Below, in pieces: positions 21,162 to 33,963 of a stretch of DNA of 64,000 nt. Numbering within the stretch: position 1 is the first letter of the stretch; every line of letters begins with the position of its first letter. Origin of the DNA: Medicago truncatula (lineage: Eukaryota > Streptophyta > Magnoliopsida > Fabales > Fabaceae); assembly GCF_003473485.1 (NCBI RefSeq), contig NC_053042.1, positions 31,834,762 to 31,898,761 of the forward strand, written 5' to 3'. The notes beneath the pieces were generated by a model. That model was not told where the DNA came from and did no database searches. It was given only the letters and a program-made list of their open reading frames with translations. A program made the translations under genes and the position numbers.

Positions 21162-21361
21162 ATTTGATTGGGAAATGCTAAAGAGTGCCCTCGGGGCATT
21201 GGTTAAAAAGACAAACTTAAAAATTTTGTATTGGAAAATGGTGAAAAATAATGGATTTGATTTTTTAAAAGTTCAAAAATTGTTGAATTCAATACAAACT
21301 TACTATTTTTTGTTTCCTTAACGAGTGTCCTTGGTACAGGTTAACAAGACCCTATTTGATT
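21162..21361. mobile_element. MITE, GGGTCTTGTTAAC family (copy 3)
   Basis: Element 21,170-21,353 starts GGGAAATGCTAAAGAGTGCCC and ends GTTAACAAGACCCT. It is flanked by the perfect 8-bp duplication ATTTGATT (21,162-21,169 and 21,354-21,361), suggesting hAT-type mobilisation. Confidence 0.75.
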
Positions 21362-21675
21362 ATGGGTTCTCTTTGTAATCTTTTTTGGTATGCATGCCTT
21401 AAAATCATGTTTTTCAGGTGATGAGATTTTGCCAACTACTCAAACCAGTCAACACAAGGCTTTTTTTTTTTTTTTGGACAAAACCTACACAAGGAATATG
21501 AACTTTGTTTTTTGAGTAGTCGTCGTTGTGCCTTGTGCAATGCGGATATACACATTTTTTAGTTTTTTTCCTCGCCAAGTTTAAAGGGTTGGGCAAATCC
21601 TATAAATAGGGAGATTGAATTTAAGGTTTGACATAGTGAAAAAGGCAACCTTAGAGATACCAAAAGAGAAAACCT

Positions 21676-21820
21676 TTAGAGTGTGTTTGGATGGGAAATG
21701 TTTTGAGAAAATTCAACTACTTTCAGGTGAATTCTATTGTTTGAATTCAACTCAAAGTAGTTGAATTTCCTCAAAACATTACATTCCCTCAAAATATTTC
21801 TCCATCCAAACACACTCTTA
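21676..21820. mobile_element. Tourist-like MITE (PIF/Harbinger)
   Basis: A 139-bp element (21,679-21,817) with ends GAGTGTGTTTGGATGG and CCATCCAAACACACTC, flanked by TTA on both sides. The 3-bp duplication and G-rich GTGTTTGG terminus are the Tourist pattern. It folds further through inner arms (AATTCAACTACTTT and the inverse). Confidence 0.9.
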
Positions 21821-23860
21821 GGGAGTGTAAATATAGTGAATTTTGGGGGAAGTTTCTAAGGTTGGGAAACACTTCAAAACACTTTGGGAATAAATCATTG
21901 AGTATTTTGTCCACGAGAAGAGATTGGGGAAAAATGTAGAAATTATGGTTTATTGTTCAACCCTAATTTTTGGTCTTTTATATCTCTGTGTATGAAACAC
22001 TTTGATAGTGAAATAGAGATCTTTCCCCGCAAATGCAAATCAATTTGGGTTGAAAAGGTAAATAAATATTGACTTCTTCTTCTTGTATTACAACAACATG
22101 GTTTTATGCATAATGGAGTTTATACAAATTAATATAGTTGATCACAAGTAGACTTGTAATCTAGTTAAGGTTTGAATGGACATTACATTAGTTCCATTTT
22201 CTGCATAATTAATGTTTCAAAATATGGGAACAAGTTTGTTTATTCATAACTAAGCATTAACTTTGGCAATCGAAGAGAGGGTGTAGGAGAAATTTACTAG
22301 TCGAATATAGTTATGGATACGGTAAATATTGGCCTAGTCATAAATGTAACTTAGTTGTGTTTCTACTAAATATGTGTGCTAGATCATATTATTTCAGTAT
22401 ACATATATGGTCATATAATGTTAAGATCTTTTCTACTATTTTCAAAATAACAACAACATTTAATCAGTGTTGGCATGCTTGCTTGTAGTAACTTTTGTTA
22501 TAACATTTTTCTCAAATTCAAGCATGCCTTGCATTGAGCTTGAGGCTTCTCAATATATTTTTCTGTTAAAATAAATAGCAACCATTTATCAATCGGGTCT
22601 TGTTAACGAGGTGCATAGAAGCTTGAATCATTAATATTTCATCCAATTTCATCTCATTCTCGTCTCTTTGCATTTTTGTTACAATGAGTGTGTGTACCAA
22701 ATGTCTTTTTCTGTTTGGAGTTATGTGTGGTTAGCCATGAGTTCGATGTAAGCCTTTGATTCTATTGGTTACATATAATTATTGTTTCATGAAATCAATG
22801 AAGTTATTTTCGTTCTTAGTGCCTTTCTTAATGTTTGATTTAGAAAGTGCTCGAAATAGACTTTCTTACTTAAGGGAATCGGAACAATTTCATCACTAGA
22901 TGGAAAAAACTTTATTATAGACTACATACGTCATTTAATAAATGAATCTAAAAATCAATTTTTTGCTTATATTAGTGACTGGAGGGTGTAGTTTCTAAAC
23001 ATAGGGCTCATTGACAATCGCAAACCAGTGTTAAAACATAATGTTATTGTATCGATTAACTTAAAGAGATATTAGATGTTTATAGGAACAATAAATATCT
23101 TGTCATCTGTTGGACACAAAAACATATGATGAATAATGTATGAAATGATGAATGTATAATTTAAACATTTAAAGTATATAATTAATAGAGATGATACATT
23201 AGAGGAGTGGCTAATGAAATATAATCCCAACATAACTTCTTAATTTGTTGAGTTTCATCACATTTACCGTATTTGTTTATGTTACAAACAACTTTCAACA
23301 CCCTACATAGAATAGTAAAATATAGATGAACGGATTAAATATTTGCAAGTCATTGTGGATAGGATGAATGGAAATACCATGATACCGTTGTATACTATCA
23401 GTTCCCTCGCCTAAATCAATAATGATATGTTTAAAATTAAAGTTTTTATATAAAAATATCTTTCAGTAGAAATAAAAAATAATTATTTGTTTGACCAAAA
23501 TAAATAAATAAATAATTATTTGATTTATTTTCTAACATTGTAGATCATAAATGAGATATTTACAATTTCAATTCAAAAAATGTTTCTCAGCAGAGTGAGG
23601 AAAATGAGTGAAAACATTTAATCGATAGATCGAAGCTTTAACGATAAGACTTTTTTGCATTTGTTGTCCAACATGATTAGAAGATATTAGATAGAGTACA
23701 AGATTAAAAAATAAAAAAACACTAATTTTTTTAGGGATTTTTCTTATAAATGAAATAGAAATGTAACAATTTTTTTAGGGTTTCACATAGGTTACTACCA
23801 CTATTGATAATTTTATTCAAGATATTGTCAGACACTAAATATTGGTTGATTATAAATGTA
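21821..23860. other. Spacer of about 2 kb, no gene
   Basis: AT-rich, with no protein-like frame. A GGGTCTTGTTAACGAGGTGC fragment at about 22,600 is a remnant of the MITE family seen at 21,170, and a small MITE piece lies at 22,922-22,992. Confidence 0.4.
22922..22992. mobile_element. Small Stowaway-like MITE fragment
   Basis: About 71 bp, CTACATACGTCATTTAATAA to TAGTGACTGGAGGGTGTAG. A related piece on the opposite strand, at 25,352-25,420, has CATTCGGTCACTATTATAAG. Confidence 0.45.
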
Positions 23861-24278
23861 ACGTATTAGCTAAAGCAATTTATTTTATTATATTTGTTTA
23901 TTTGATTTCCTCCATATAATATTTAATATATATTATATTAGAAAAATTGCGTGCCCCTCTATATATATTATATGCATGGTATTAGAAAATAATTGGTATG
24001 CTATTTGATTGCCCCTCCCAATCGTGCTTTGAGCCACTGCTAGTTGGCTTAAATCATGTATAGTTGCAAATGGATATACCCAATTGATCCTTCTAGCATA
24101 GTCCTATTATTTTATACTTTAGTAAAGTTTATAATTAGAAATCTACTGGCTAGAGCTTGGTATTCTATTGAACTTTCAACCTTGTGATTTATTTCTCGAG
24201 GATGATTCAAATCAATCAAAAAAAGAGTTTTCAATCACAATTATTTGGCAATCAATATTTGATCGCTTCATCCAATGC
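23861..24278. other. Upstream flank of SAUR unit 4
   Basis: Related to unit 1 (about 2197-2260 plus 2950 onward) without the solo LTR, and from 24,130 to 3110 and 8385. It serves as the empty-site reference for the solo LTR. No gene. Confidence 0.55.
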
Positions 24279-25045
24279 ATCAAAAGTAGGCATGATGACA
24301 ACACACGTATCCGCCCAGATCCACACTGATTTGACGGATTTTCTCCGTGATGATTAGGTTTTGAGTTTTCTCGATATTAAAATACGGATACGGGACGGAT
24401 AAGGGTGATATAGGTATCCATCCCGGATGTACAAAAATAATTTATTATCCATTTTATATAAATAGGTAGAAACCTAAACATCTCAAATAAAATCCTTAAT
24501 TATAAACCCTCATTTTCTCCATCACCATACCCAGAGCCTTCATCTTCTCCATCGTCGTCATCTTCTCCATCCATCTCATTCTCACTTTTGGCTATATGTT
24601 TATATGCAACATGCAAGCCTCTAAATGTCATCCATACTTTTAAGATTTTTTGAACTTTTAATCAATGCGAACATTCAATAATTAAAAATCAACAAATACA
24701 AGCGGTATTGGTTGTTTTCCTAGCCCAAATGGATTTAATTAATAGATAAATTGTGGAAATTAAATTTTTGTTGTAGGTTCAAGTATTAGTTATGGGTTTC
24801 GGGAAAATTCTGGCATAGGAGCAGGTTTGGGGCTGGAAAAAACTTATTTTTTATTTTTAAAAAAAATAGATTTCATTGCAGGGAGTCAGGGACGGGTGGG
24901 GATACCCGAACTGATCGGGGACAGAGATGATATTCAATTTTTCATTCTCATCGGGGATCGGGCACAATAACAGGTAAGTATATGAGATTCGGGGGACATG
25001 GAAGATAAAACTTGTCTCTGCACCATTATCATGCCTAATCAAAAG
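24279..25045. mobile_element. Non-autonomous hAT element
   Basis: Element 24,287-25,037 (751 bp) has inverted ends TAGGCATGAT and ATCATGCCTA and a perfect 8-bp duplication ATCAAAAG (24,279-24,286 and 25,038-25,045). The interior includes runs such as GGATACGGGACGG and GGTGGGGATACCCG and no transposase. It lies within the upstream region of SAUR gene 4. Confidence 0.9.
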
Positions 25046-25439
25046 AACATATCTGCTTAGTTCAAAGTATCTCTGCTCTTGTTTGACACATTCACTTTAA
25101 CACATATCTTTGTTGGTTTGTATTAATTGATCAAACAAACGTATCGACAGAGTCTTATACACGAGATAGATACTTGAGTCCTTTAAGTATGTGGTTAGAG
25201 ATTAATTTCTAATCAATATATTAAAAAACATATATGAGATGTCAACTTAAACACATCTCCTTCGTATCGTTAAATTAGTCTCTGCAGTTTTAACATGTAT
25301 ACATTAGTTTATCGAAGAAATAAAGGAAATCATCACTAAGTACAAGAATCAGATATACATCATTCGGTCACTATTATAAGCAAAAATTCATTTTTTAGAT
25401 TTATATAATAAATGATCATCACAAAGTACAAGAATCGGT

Positions 25440-25560
25440 TAAAGGACAACAAATTAGTGGCCCTTCCTTCAAATAACAACTTTTTTGTTAAAGGGATGGA
25501 ATTAATTGACCTATCATATAATGGCATAAATGAATGCAATGAATAGGGCTAGATCCACCA
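25440..25560 (+). promoter_or_regulatory. Conserved SAUR upstream block, unit 4
   Basis: AAAGGACAACAAATTAGTGGCC, then AATAACAACTTTTTTGTTAAAGG, GATGGAATTAATTGACCTAT and ATGCAATGAATAGGGCTAGA. It lies about 630-750 bases before the ATG, roughly twice as far as in the other units, because AT-rich sequence follows it. Confidence 0.6.
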
Positions 25561-26080
25561 ATACCATACGACTAAAAATTTGTACCCAAAAACATCTCAT
25601 TTTTAGGCCTTTTAAAAATGATCAAGTGGTGGACTCTTACTATTTCTAATAAAAAATTAATAAATTTTATATTAAGAAAATGGAAAACATGTATAACAGT
25701 TTATTAAAAATTACTAAAAATAATAAGATCAACCTTTAAACCAAATCCATATTAGATGTATTTTTCTTGTCATGCTAATTATTATCTTATTTCATATATT
25801 TCTCTTTTCACAGTCAATAACACTGATAATTTTGACAAAAAGAAATAATAATTAATACTACTTTAAGAGATTATGGCAATACTTGGCCAGAATTAATAAT
25901 TTAATTAAGGATTATGATCATGGAGCATTACACGGAAATCTTCCTTCCTATGTGATTAATTTTGATCTTATCACCATGGTCTAACATATGATTGAAAAGT
26001 TTGGCAATACCTAATCGCAAGTGGCAAGAAAATTTCCCGTGTTTGATTATTTTCCTTCGCATACATGCATGATATCTTTG

Positions 26081-26088
26081 TATAAATA
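26081..26088 (+). promoter_or_regulatory. TATA box of SAUR gene 4
   Basis: TATAAATA, 109 bases before the ATG and the strongest TATA match in this flank. Confidence 0.65.
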
Positions 26089-26189
26089 AATATATTGAAC
26101 TCTACATTAACATGCCCCATCCTCAAAATAAACTATTTACACAAATAAAATTAAGCTTTCAAGTTCACTAAAAATTTCACTACTTAAAG

Positions 26190-26498
26190 ATGCTTAGATC
26201 CTTCGTTAGAAAAATACAAAAGGGACTCACACAAACTGTTCAAAAAAGCCACTTGAATGAAGATGTTAGAGAAGGATATTTTGCAGTGGTTGCAATCAAA
26301 GATGGAGAAATGAAAAGGTTTATGATTGGGTTAGAGTATTTGAGTGATCCTGCATTTTTGGGATTACTTGATCAAGCTAGGGAAGAGTATGGTTTTAGAC
26401 AGCAAGGAATTCTTGCAGTCCCTTGTGGGCCTCAAGAATTACAAAACATTCTAGATAGCTTAAACCAGAAGAGCATCAAATGGTGCAGGAGTAATTAG
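26190..26498 (+). CDS. SAUR: SAUR family auxin-responsive protein (gene 4)
   Basis: Intronless 102-residue SAUR protein of the second group. The Auxin_inducible domain spans about residues 25-91: EDVREGYFAVVAIKDGE, KRFMIGLEYLSDPAFLGLLD, EEYGFRQQGILAVPCGP, LQNILD. It shares KDGE and GLEYLSDP with genes 5 and 6 but keeps AFLGLLD as in genes 1-3, so it looks intermediate. It lacks the KRHDFSEE segment of genes 5/6 and has a longer tail (SLNQKSIKWCRSN). Complete frame. Expected role: auxin-induced growth regulator; membrane or phosphatase partners cannot be read from sequence. Confidence 0.95.
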   Translation: MLRSFVRKIQKGLTQTVQKSHLNEDVREGYFAVVAIKDGEMKRFMIGLEYLSDPAFLGLLDQAREEYGFRQQGILAVPCGPQELQNILDSLNQKSIKWCRSN

Positions 26499-27321
26499 TA
26501 GATGTTTATTTATTTATTTATTTGATAATTACTTAGTTTAAACTTCCTACTAGATAGATGAACAACTAGAACGTTTTAGTTTATTTATTTAGTTTATTGT
26601 TTTCATATATGTTCCTTCCAAGTAGTTTTTGTCTATTGTGAATTTTGGTCAATACATAAATCTTTCAAATTCAACCAGAAACAAATGTTTAATCAGTGTG
26701 GTTGTGCAATCTAAACAAACTAAGTAGTAATCTTATGTGTGCGGAGTGGAGTATAGGGAAATGGGTTTAGACTCTAAAAACGAGTGAACCATCAATTTAG
26801 TCCCTGAATTTTCACAGGTTGGTCAAATTCGTCCCTCAATTATGCGAAATATCAATTTAATCCTTGAATTTATCAGACGTCCATCAAAAAGGTCCCTCCG
26901 TTAACGGGCTCCGTTAGCCATGCTGACATGTCGCCTTGCATGTTGTGCTGTCTTGTACGCGTGGCAAGAAGGAAGCCACGTGTTCAGGGACGAATTTGAT
27001 TGATTTGGAAAAAGTTCACTTTTCATTTTTCAATTTAATTTTTTCATGCTTTTCCCATTTTACCCCTACATTACATATTCCTCCTTCTTCACATTTTACT
27101 CAGAAACATTAAAAACATCCTTGACTCTTCTCCTTCCCGCTAAAACGTTCTCCATTGTCACCCCTCCAAAATCATCATAATCTCCATTGATTGGGTTAGA
27201 TGGATGCTTTCTTAAGGGGTATTATGGAGGGCAACTTTTGTCTGCTGTGGGACAAGATGGAAATAACCAGATTTATGTCATTGCTTATGCCATTGTGGAT
27301 GTGGAGAATAAAGATAACTGG

Positions 27322-28949
27322 TGTGCTCGTGATTTTCGGATATCAAACCATTAATTGATTTGAATCGTCAATCTTTGAACTCTCGATTTTTATTCGTGGG
27401 AAGGGGAAAAAATGAGTAAAAACCCTTATCGAGACTTTGGATTCGGGGGTTGGTTACGCGAAGGGAAGGTGCTAGCACCCTAAGCGTCTACGGTATTCCG
27501 TAGGAACCTCTTACCTAAATTATCTTGTGCTAAATTCATTGCTTATTTGAAAATTATTACCTAAAAGTCTAAGTGAAAGAATGGAGGGAGAAGAAGTATG
27601 TTTTTTGTTATTTTTATTTGATTTGGAAGGATAAAAATCCCATGCCTACATACCCTTAAAGAAAAGGAATCAAAACCAATGTAGTTCACCTAAAAAGTTT
27701 CTTTTTGGTGGGTTAGGTTGATTTTAAGATTTTTTGAAAATGGGTTTTTAGAAGAGAAAGAGGCCTCAAGGCATGAGATAAAATAAGGTGAGGTTGGTCG
27801 AATTTTAATTACAAAGAAATCAAGTCTATTATGAATATTAATTCAATTAAGCATTTGATTAAGAAAAATAAAAGAAAAAGCAACTTGGGTTACAAGTCAA
27901 GGTTTATTAAGAAAATATTTTTGGAGTTTTGCATGTTTTTGTTGTTTTTGAATAATAAATGAAAATTAAACTAACAGAGCAATAAAAATAAAAGCGCGTG
28001 GATTTTTGTAGTGACGTTGGATCACCACAAAATCCCTAATCTAATTTTTTTGCATTTTTTGGATATATCTAAGGCGGTAAGGAAATAAAAGGACACACAC
28101 ACCCACACACTTTTCTCATTTATATTTACATTGGACCTAAATACATTCTAATTGCTGGAAAATAAATAACAATAATTAAAATGCTAAATAGAAATAAAAT
28201 AAAATGTAAAAATGCTAAAAAGAAATAAAAATGCAAGAAAATAAAAGAAATGGACTACCGAAGGGACAAAATTCCGAAGGGACTTATTCCGAAGGGACTA
28301 ATTCTGAAGGGACAGAAAAAAAAAAAAAAAAAAAAAAAAAAACGGGAGAAGAAAAGAATAGCTCGTTAACACAAGCTAAATAGGGAGAAGAGAGAAAAGT
28401 TCTTTGACAACTCAAGAGAACTTTTTGGTGTGTGAAATTGTGTGGAATGAGGGCTCTATTTATAGGTGAGGAGGTTGATGAAAAAAGGAAAAATGGTTTA
28501 ATAGAAATGATGGACAATTATGGTGAATTTTGAAAAAGGAATGTTAAAGTTGACACTTGACTTGAAATTTTTTTTAGACCTTGTACATTTTATTTTGGAC
28601 CTATTGACACTTTGTTTTTTTTTTTTGACACTAATTAATTAAAAAGAAATAAAATAAATCTAATACGAAATAAAATAAAACAAATTAAACTAAATCATGT
28701 AAAGAAAAATAAAATTAAAAGATGGAAAATAAAAATTATTAAATATAAAAAAAGTAACTAATCTTAAAATTAAAATTAATAAAAGAAAATAAAAAGAGAA
28801 AAGAGGGTCCGACTCGGAATAAAAAATGAGGTACTTCAAAGTAACCTCTTTGCCAAAATTTCGTCTGAAACGACGAAAATTCCCGACTTTAAAAATACGA
28901 ATAAAATGGGTAAGAATAGAGGAAAGTGGTCAAAATTTGGGGTATGACA
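27322..28949 (-). repeat. 3' LTR of the Tat/Ogre-type element
   Basis: 1628 bp; on the minus strand it begins TGTCATACCCC and ends GAGCACA. It contains an A-rich run (about 28,317-28,342 on +) and short AATAAAA-rich stretches. Nearly identical to the other LTR. Confidence 0.95.
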
Positions 28950-28965
28950 GATGCCCCTATTTTAA
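28950..28965 (-). other. Polypurine tract
   Basis: On the minus strand TAAAATAGGGGCATC directly precedes the 3' LTR, as expected for the plus-strand primer of an LTR element read on this strand. Confidence 0.7.
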
Positions 28966-29189
28966 GTTTCTCCGTCACGGAGATTTAAAAAAATGAAAAT
29001 TTTAAATCAACGGGTCGAAGAGACTTAAATACTAAGTACACCAATTTTTGACCAGTTGAAATGTTGAGAATGCAATGCTTATGAATATACTGGTATGAAT
29101 GTCTGCGATGCAAGTATGAATGCAAGGACGACAAAAATACACTGACTGGGGAAAAAACTTATAGATATCACTGGGGAGGAAATATTATT

Positions 29190-29765
29190 TTATTACCGTT
29201 ACTGTGGTAAAGACGAACATACGACACATGAGTATCGTCACTTACCTTTACTGAGGTAAAGACCGACATACGGAAGGAAATACTGTCAATTACCTCAACT
29301 CGGATAACGACCAACATACGAAAAGGAAATACCGTCAGTTACCTCAACTCGGATAACGACCAACATTCAAAAAGGAAATACCGTCAGTTACCTCGACTCG
29401 GATAACGACCAACATTCAAAAAGGAAATACCGTCAGTTACCTCGACTCGGATAACGACCAACATACGGAAAGGAAATACCGTCAGTTACCTCAACTCGGA
29501 TAACGACCAACATTCAAAAAGGAAATACCGTCTGTTACCTCGACTCGGATAACGACCAATATACGGAAAGGAAATACCGTCAGTTACCTCGACTCGGATA
29601 ACGACCAATATACGGAAAGGAAATACCGTCAGTTACCTCAACACGGGTAACGACCGATATACAAAAAGGAGATACCGTCAGTTATCTCAACACCGATAAC
29701 GACCAACTTACGAAAAGGAAATACCGTCAGTTACCTCAACACGGATAACGACCAACATAGATAAA
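29190..29765. repeat. 49-bp tandem array inside the LTR element
   Basis: About eleven copies of a 49-base unit built on GGAAATACCGTCAGTTACC and CGGATAACGACCAACAT. Outer copies at both ends are more diverged. Non-coding, and part of the long spacer between gag and the 3' LTR. Confidence 0.9.
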
Positions 29766-30099
29766 AGGCAACATGCTTTCGGTATAAGGATAGCTCACAT
29801 AATGTACTAGGGAACTGAAATATATTGGTACGAAGACTATTGGATGGGACCTGCCCCTTGAAATAAACTTAATTGGTAACATTTCTGAATCAGACACATT
29901 GGGGATGACACTTTTACGAGATACACTAGAATAAGACACTAGGTAATAATGCAACCATGCATGAATGATATTTGTATGCATGCTATCTATGCATGAATGA
30001 ATGGACATGTACGAGACACATATGACAGTACAACGGAAGACTGTTGAGACAAGATTTGGACAGGTCCTAAAAGGAAATAGCTCGGCATTGCAGCACAAA

Positions 30100-31600
30100 C
30101 ACTCGAGAATCTTCCACGGGGATACCAATACAGGAGGTGAGTCAAACACTGACGGGGTAAAGCCCTCCAAACAAAACATTAGTGGGGTAAAGCTCAAAAA
30201 CAAACCCCTGATAGGAGAACAAACCAATAATCAAACTAATGATGGAGGCACAACCCAATAATCAAACCAATGATATGGATACAACCCAATAATCAAACTG
30301 CTGATGGGGATACGACCCAAATCCAAACCAACTTACGGGGTAAAAACCCATATTCAAACCAACCGGTGGGGTAAGGCCCTAAGAAACAAACACTGGAGGG
30401 GTAACAACTCCACAATCAAAAACAACGGCAGGGTCACGCCTTATAACCATACCACTGAAGAGGTAACAAAACGTTAATCCAACCACTGAACGGGTAACTG
30501 CCCACTAATCATACCGCTAAAGGGGTAACGGCCCATCAATCATATCGTCGAAGAGGTAACAAAGGTAACAAACCATTTACTCAACCACTGAAGGGGTAAC
30601 TGCCCACTAATCAAAACCAACGGCGGGGTCACGCCTTATAACCATACCATTGAAGAGGTAACAAAATTTGATTCAACCACTGAAGGGGTAACTTCCCACT
30701 AATCATACCGCTAAAGGGGTAACGGCCCATCAATCATATCGTCGAAGAGGTAACAAAGGTAACAACCATTTACTCAACCATTGAAGGGGTAACTGCCCAC
30801 TAATCAAAACCAACGGTGGGGTCTCGCCTTATAACCATACCATTGAAGAGGTAACAAAATTCGACTCAACCACTGAAGGGGTAACTGCCCACTAATCGTA
30901 CCGCTAAAGGGGTAACGGCCCATCAATCATATCGTCGAAGAGGTAACAAAGGTAACAAACCATTTACTCAACCACTGAAGGGGTAACTGCCCACTAATCA
31001 AAACCAACGGCGGGGTCACGCCTTATAACCATACCATTGAAGAGGTAAAAAAATTTGACTCAACCACTGAAGGGGTAACTGCCCACTAATCATACCGCTA
31101 AAGGGGTAACGGCCCATCAATCATATCGTCGAAGAGGTAACAAAGGTAACAACCATTTACTCAACCATTGAAGGGGTAACTACCCACTAATCAAAACCAA
31201 CGGTGGGGTCACGCCTTATAACCATACCATTGAAGAGGTAACAAAATTTGATTCAACCACTGAAGGGGTAACTGCCCACTAATCATACCGCTAAAGGGGT
31301 AACGGCCCCTCAATCATACCGCTGAAGAGGTAACAAAACTTGATTCAACCACTGAAGAGGTAACAAATCATTAATCATACCACAAAGGGGTAATCGCCCA
31401 CTAGTCAAACCACTAAAGGGGTAATAAACCATTAATCCAACCACTGAAGAGATAACAAACCATTAATCAAACCACAGAAGGGGTAACTGCCCACTAATCA
31501 AACCACTAATGGGGATACGACCCATATCCAAACCACTGATGGGGATACGACCCAATAAACAAAGCACTGATGGGATACGACCCGATATAATGTCTCAATT
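30100..31600. repeat. Higher-order tandem array, about 193-bp period
   Basis: Short units of about 24-32 bases (ACTGAAGGGGTAACTGCCCA and variants) are nested in a larger unit. The marker ACCAACGG(C/T)GGGGTC recurs with its CGG at 30,621, 30,814, 31,008 and 31,201, a spacing of 193-194 bases. Open frames inside it are artefacts of repetition. Confidence 0.9.
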
Positions 31601-33010
31601 GATGGTTAAGTAACCATTTCTTGGGGATAAAGTCCACCGATAAGAAACCTGGCAGAAGTTGCCATCTCTTAGGATAAAACCCATCAATCAACCATTCTGG
31701 CAGAAGTCGCCATTTAAACAAAGCACAAGCAAAAATCGCCATTTAAACAAACCATTGGCAGGTGTTGCCCTTGATCAAAGCATAGGCAGAAGTCGCCATT
31801 TCTCGAGATGAAACCCATCAATCAATCATTATGGCAGAAGTCGTCATTTATTCAAACCACCGGCAGAAATCGCCATCAATCAAAGCACAGACAGAAGTTG
31901 CCAACAATTAAACCATAGGCAGAAGACACCATTTCATCTAACCACTTGACAGAAGTTGTCATTTGTAAATCAGTACAAAATGATTCTTCCAATCGACCCA
32001 CTTGAGCTGTGATGCCTCTGTCTTTTTTCATTTTTTTCATTTCAATTTTTTTTTTTTTTTTTTAATCCCTAACTTTTGCCTGGACCGCCCTTTCGGGTTT
32101 TCAATCCACCGGGAATATATTCTTTATTTTTGTATGCCCCTAATTTTTGCCTGGACCGCCCTTTCAGGTTTTCAGTCCACCAGGACGCTCATTTTTGGCT
32201 TAAGCCGCCCTTTCAGGTTTTCGACTTAGCGAGCTTTTTTTTTTTTTTTTTTTTTTTGTATATATTTGTTTTTTGACAGAGGTCATCTCACAACTTTTGG
32301 TCATGCTTACCTTGCAGAGTTTAATTGTACTTGAGACGGATGTTGATGTATGTTTCACCTACTCATAAATTCAAAGAATATATACCTATTGTCTATGTTA
32401 TTCAAAAGACATGAAAAGGTTTTAAAAGAAATTTTTTTGCTTTACATATTAACATCAAACATAGAAGAAAATTTGCAAAATAGAATAAATGAGAATTTCA
32501 AATAAATGGCCATAGACTCAAATTAATGTAAATGGAGTGGTGGCCTGCCAAAGGCGTGGCTCCACGGATTTTAAAAAGAGTTTGGAAAATGGTAATTATA
32601 TGGAAAAGGTACATTGAACACAATAACTATTGTTTCCTCTACCAACTCTGAATTCCACCGTTCTGAGTCTTTGATTTGCAAGCGCTTCAGATCGGAAGTC
32701 CTTTAACAACTAAGATACCCCAGATGAATCATATCTGATTTAGTGCAATTACCTTGCAATGAGCCAGAGGTCTTTTGACAGCTGAAATACCCCAAGTGAG
32801 TCATGTCCGACCAGATGCAGTTACTTTGTCATGATTCTTAACTTTTGCATAGATCGCCCTTGCGGGTTTCAACCTATCAGGATAATTTTTTTATAAATGT
32901 CTCTAACTTTTGCATGGACCGCCCTTTCGGGTTTTCAGTCCATCGAGACGCTCTTTTTTTCCTAAGCCGCCTTTTCAGGTTTGCGACTTATCGAGCTTTT
33001 TTCATTTTAA
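31600..33010. repeat. Variable GGCAGAAGTCGCCA and GACCGCCCTTTC repeats
   Basis: 31,650-31,970 carries irregular copies of GGCAGAAGTCGCCATTT. 32,080-32,235 and 32,850-33,000 carry copies of TGGACCGCCCTTTC(G/A)GGTTTTC with T-rich spacers. All are part of the non-coding interior of the LTR element. Confidence 0.8.
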
Positions 33011-33225
33011 CAAAGTATTTCTTGACTGCATCGGTATTTACAGGACATACAAGTTTACCACCATTCTTTGTAATTTGGCATCCATTTGCCCCTAGAATTG
33101 GGTAACATATTTTTAAGCACAAAGCCACTTTCTTGACATTCACGGGGACGAGCTTTCTTTGCTGAATACTTGCTTTATCCTCTTGGTATAACTATCCAGG
33201 GCACGCGGCAATAACATTTTTAAGT

Positions 33226-33441
33226 TCAATCAAGCTTAGCTTTCATTGGAACTTCCGTTGATAGGACTCTTACCTCCATGTGGGGCACTGCCTTTATATC
33301 GAATACTGAGGGATGGTGGGGGGGCTGCCTCTGCTGAAGTGTGCATGAAGTACAATATCCCTGCAAGGCAGATGGTAGCATCTCGTGCCAATCTTTGTAC
33401 ATGAAAGTACTCTTCTGGACAATCTTTCTTGATATTTGCAA
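33226..33441 (-). pseudogene. Integrase remnant of the LTR element
   Basis: A minus-strand stretch resembles the region after the integrase core of Ty3/gypsy polyproteins ([14 protein letters not shown], followed by a MEVRVLS-type motif). It is an isolated, decayed piece, indicating that the element derives from one with a full pol. No other pol part was recognised. Confidence 0.6.
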
Positions 33442-33963
33442 CTTCGACGACCAAGATGCCCCAGTAGGCGAGAAATCTCATTGGAAACTTCTTCATCATC
33501 CTCTTCTTCAGCCTCAGATACAAGGAACTCAAAGTCGAGAGAGAGTACAAGGTTTAAGTGTTCAACGGGTTTATTAATGCATGATTTGATTATTGATATA
33601 AACATTATGATTATGCAGATATGTGAAAATGATTAAAGGGAAAGATTTTTTTGGTTTTTGTATTACCATTTTTCCAGAAAAAGCACAAAATAAAAACAAG
33701 GTCGGGATCAAGACGACCTTTCATTAATGATGAAAATACATAAAGCAAAAAGCCCTAAACAAATTCACTCTCGCCTCGGCTGGGACGGAAGGATTTTTTT
33801 TATTTTTTTTGAAAAACATAAAGCAACAAACAAACATATTAATTGAACAAATGAGTAGTAGAAATAAACATCAGCAAAGACCCAATTGTAGCTAAACATT
33901 CCATGTATCAACATTAGGCTTCAAGATCCGATAGCGGATTAACTTGCATGTCTTCGTTCAATC

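Noticed and set aside
29190-31600. Regular repeats that could be mistaken for a CRISPR array or a repeat protein
   Set aside because: Repeats are contiguous without unique spacers, lie in a plant LTR element, and have periods of 49 and 193-194 bases. No cas-like genes; eukaryotic context.
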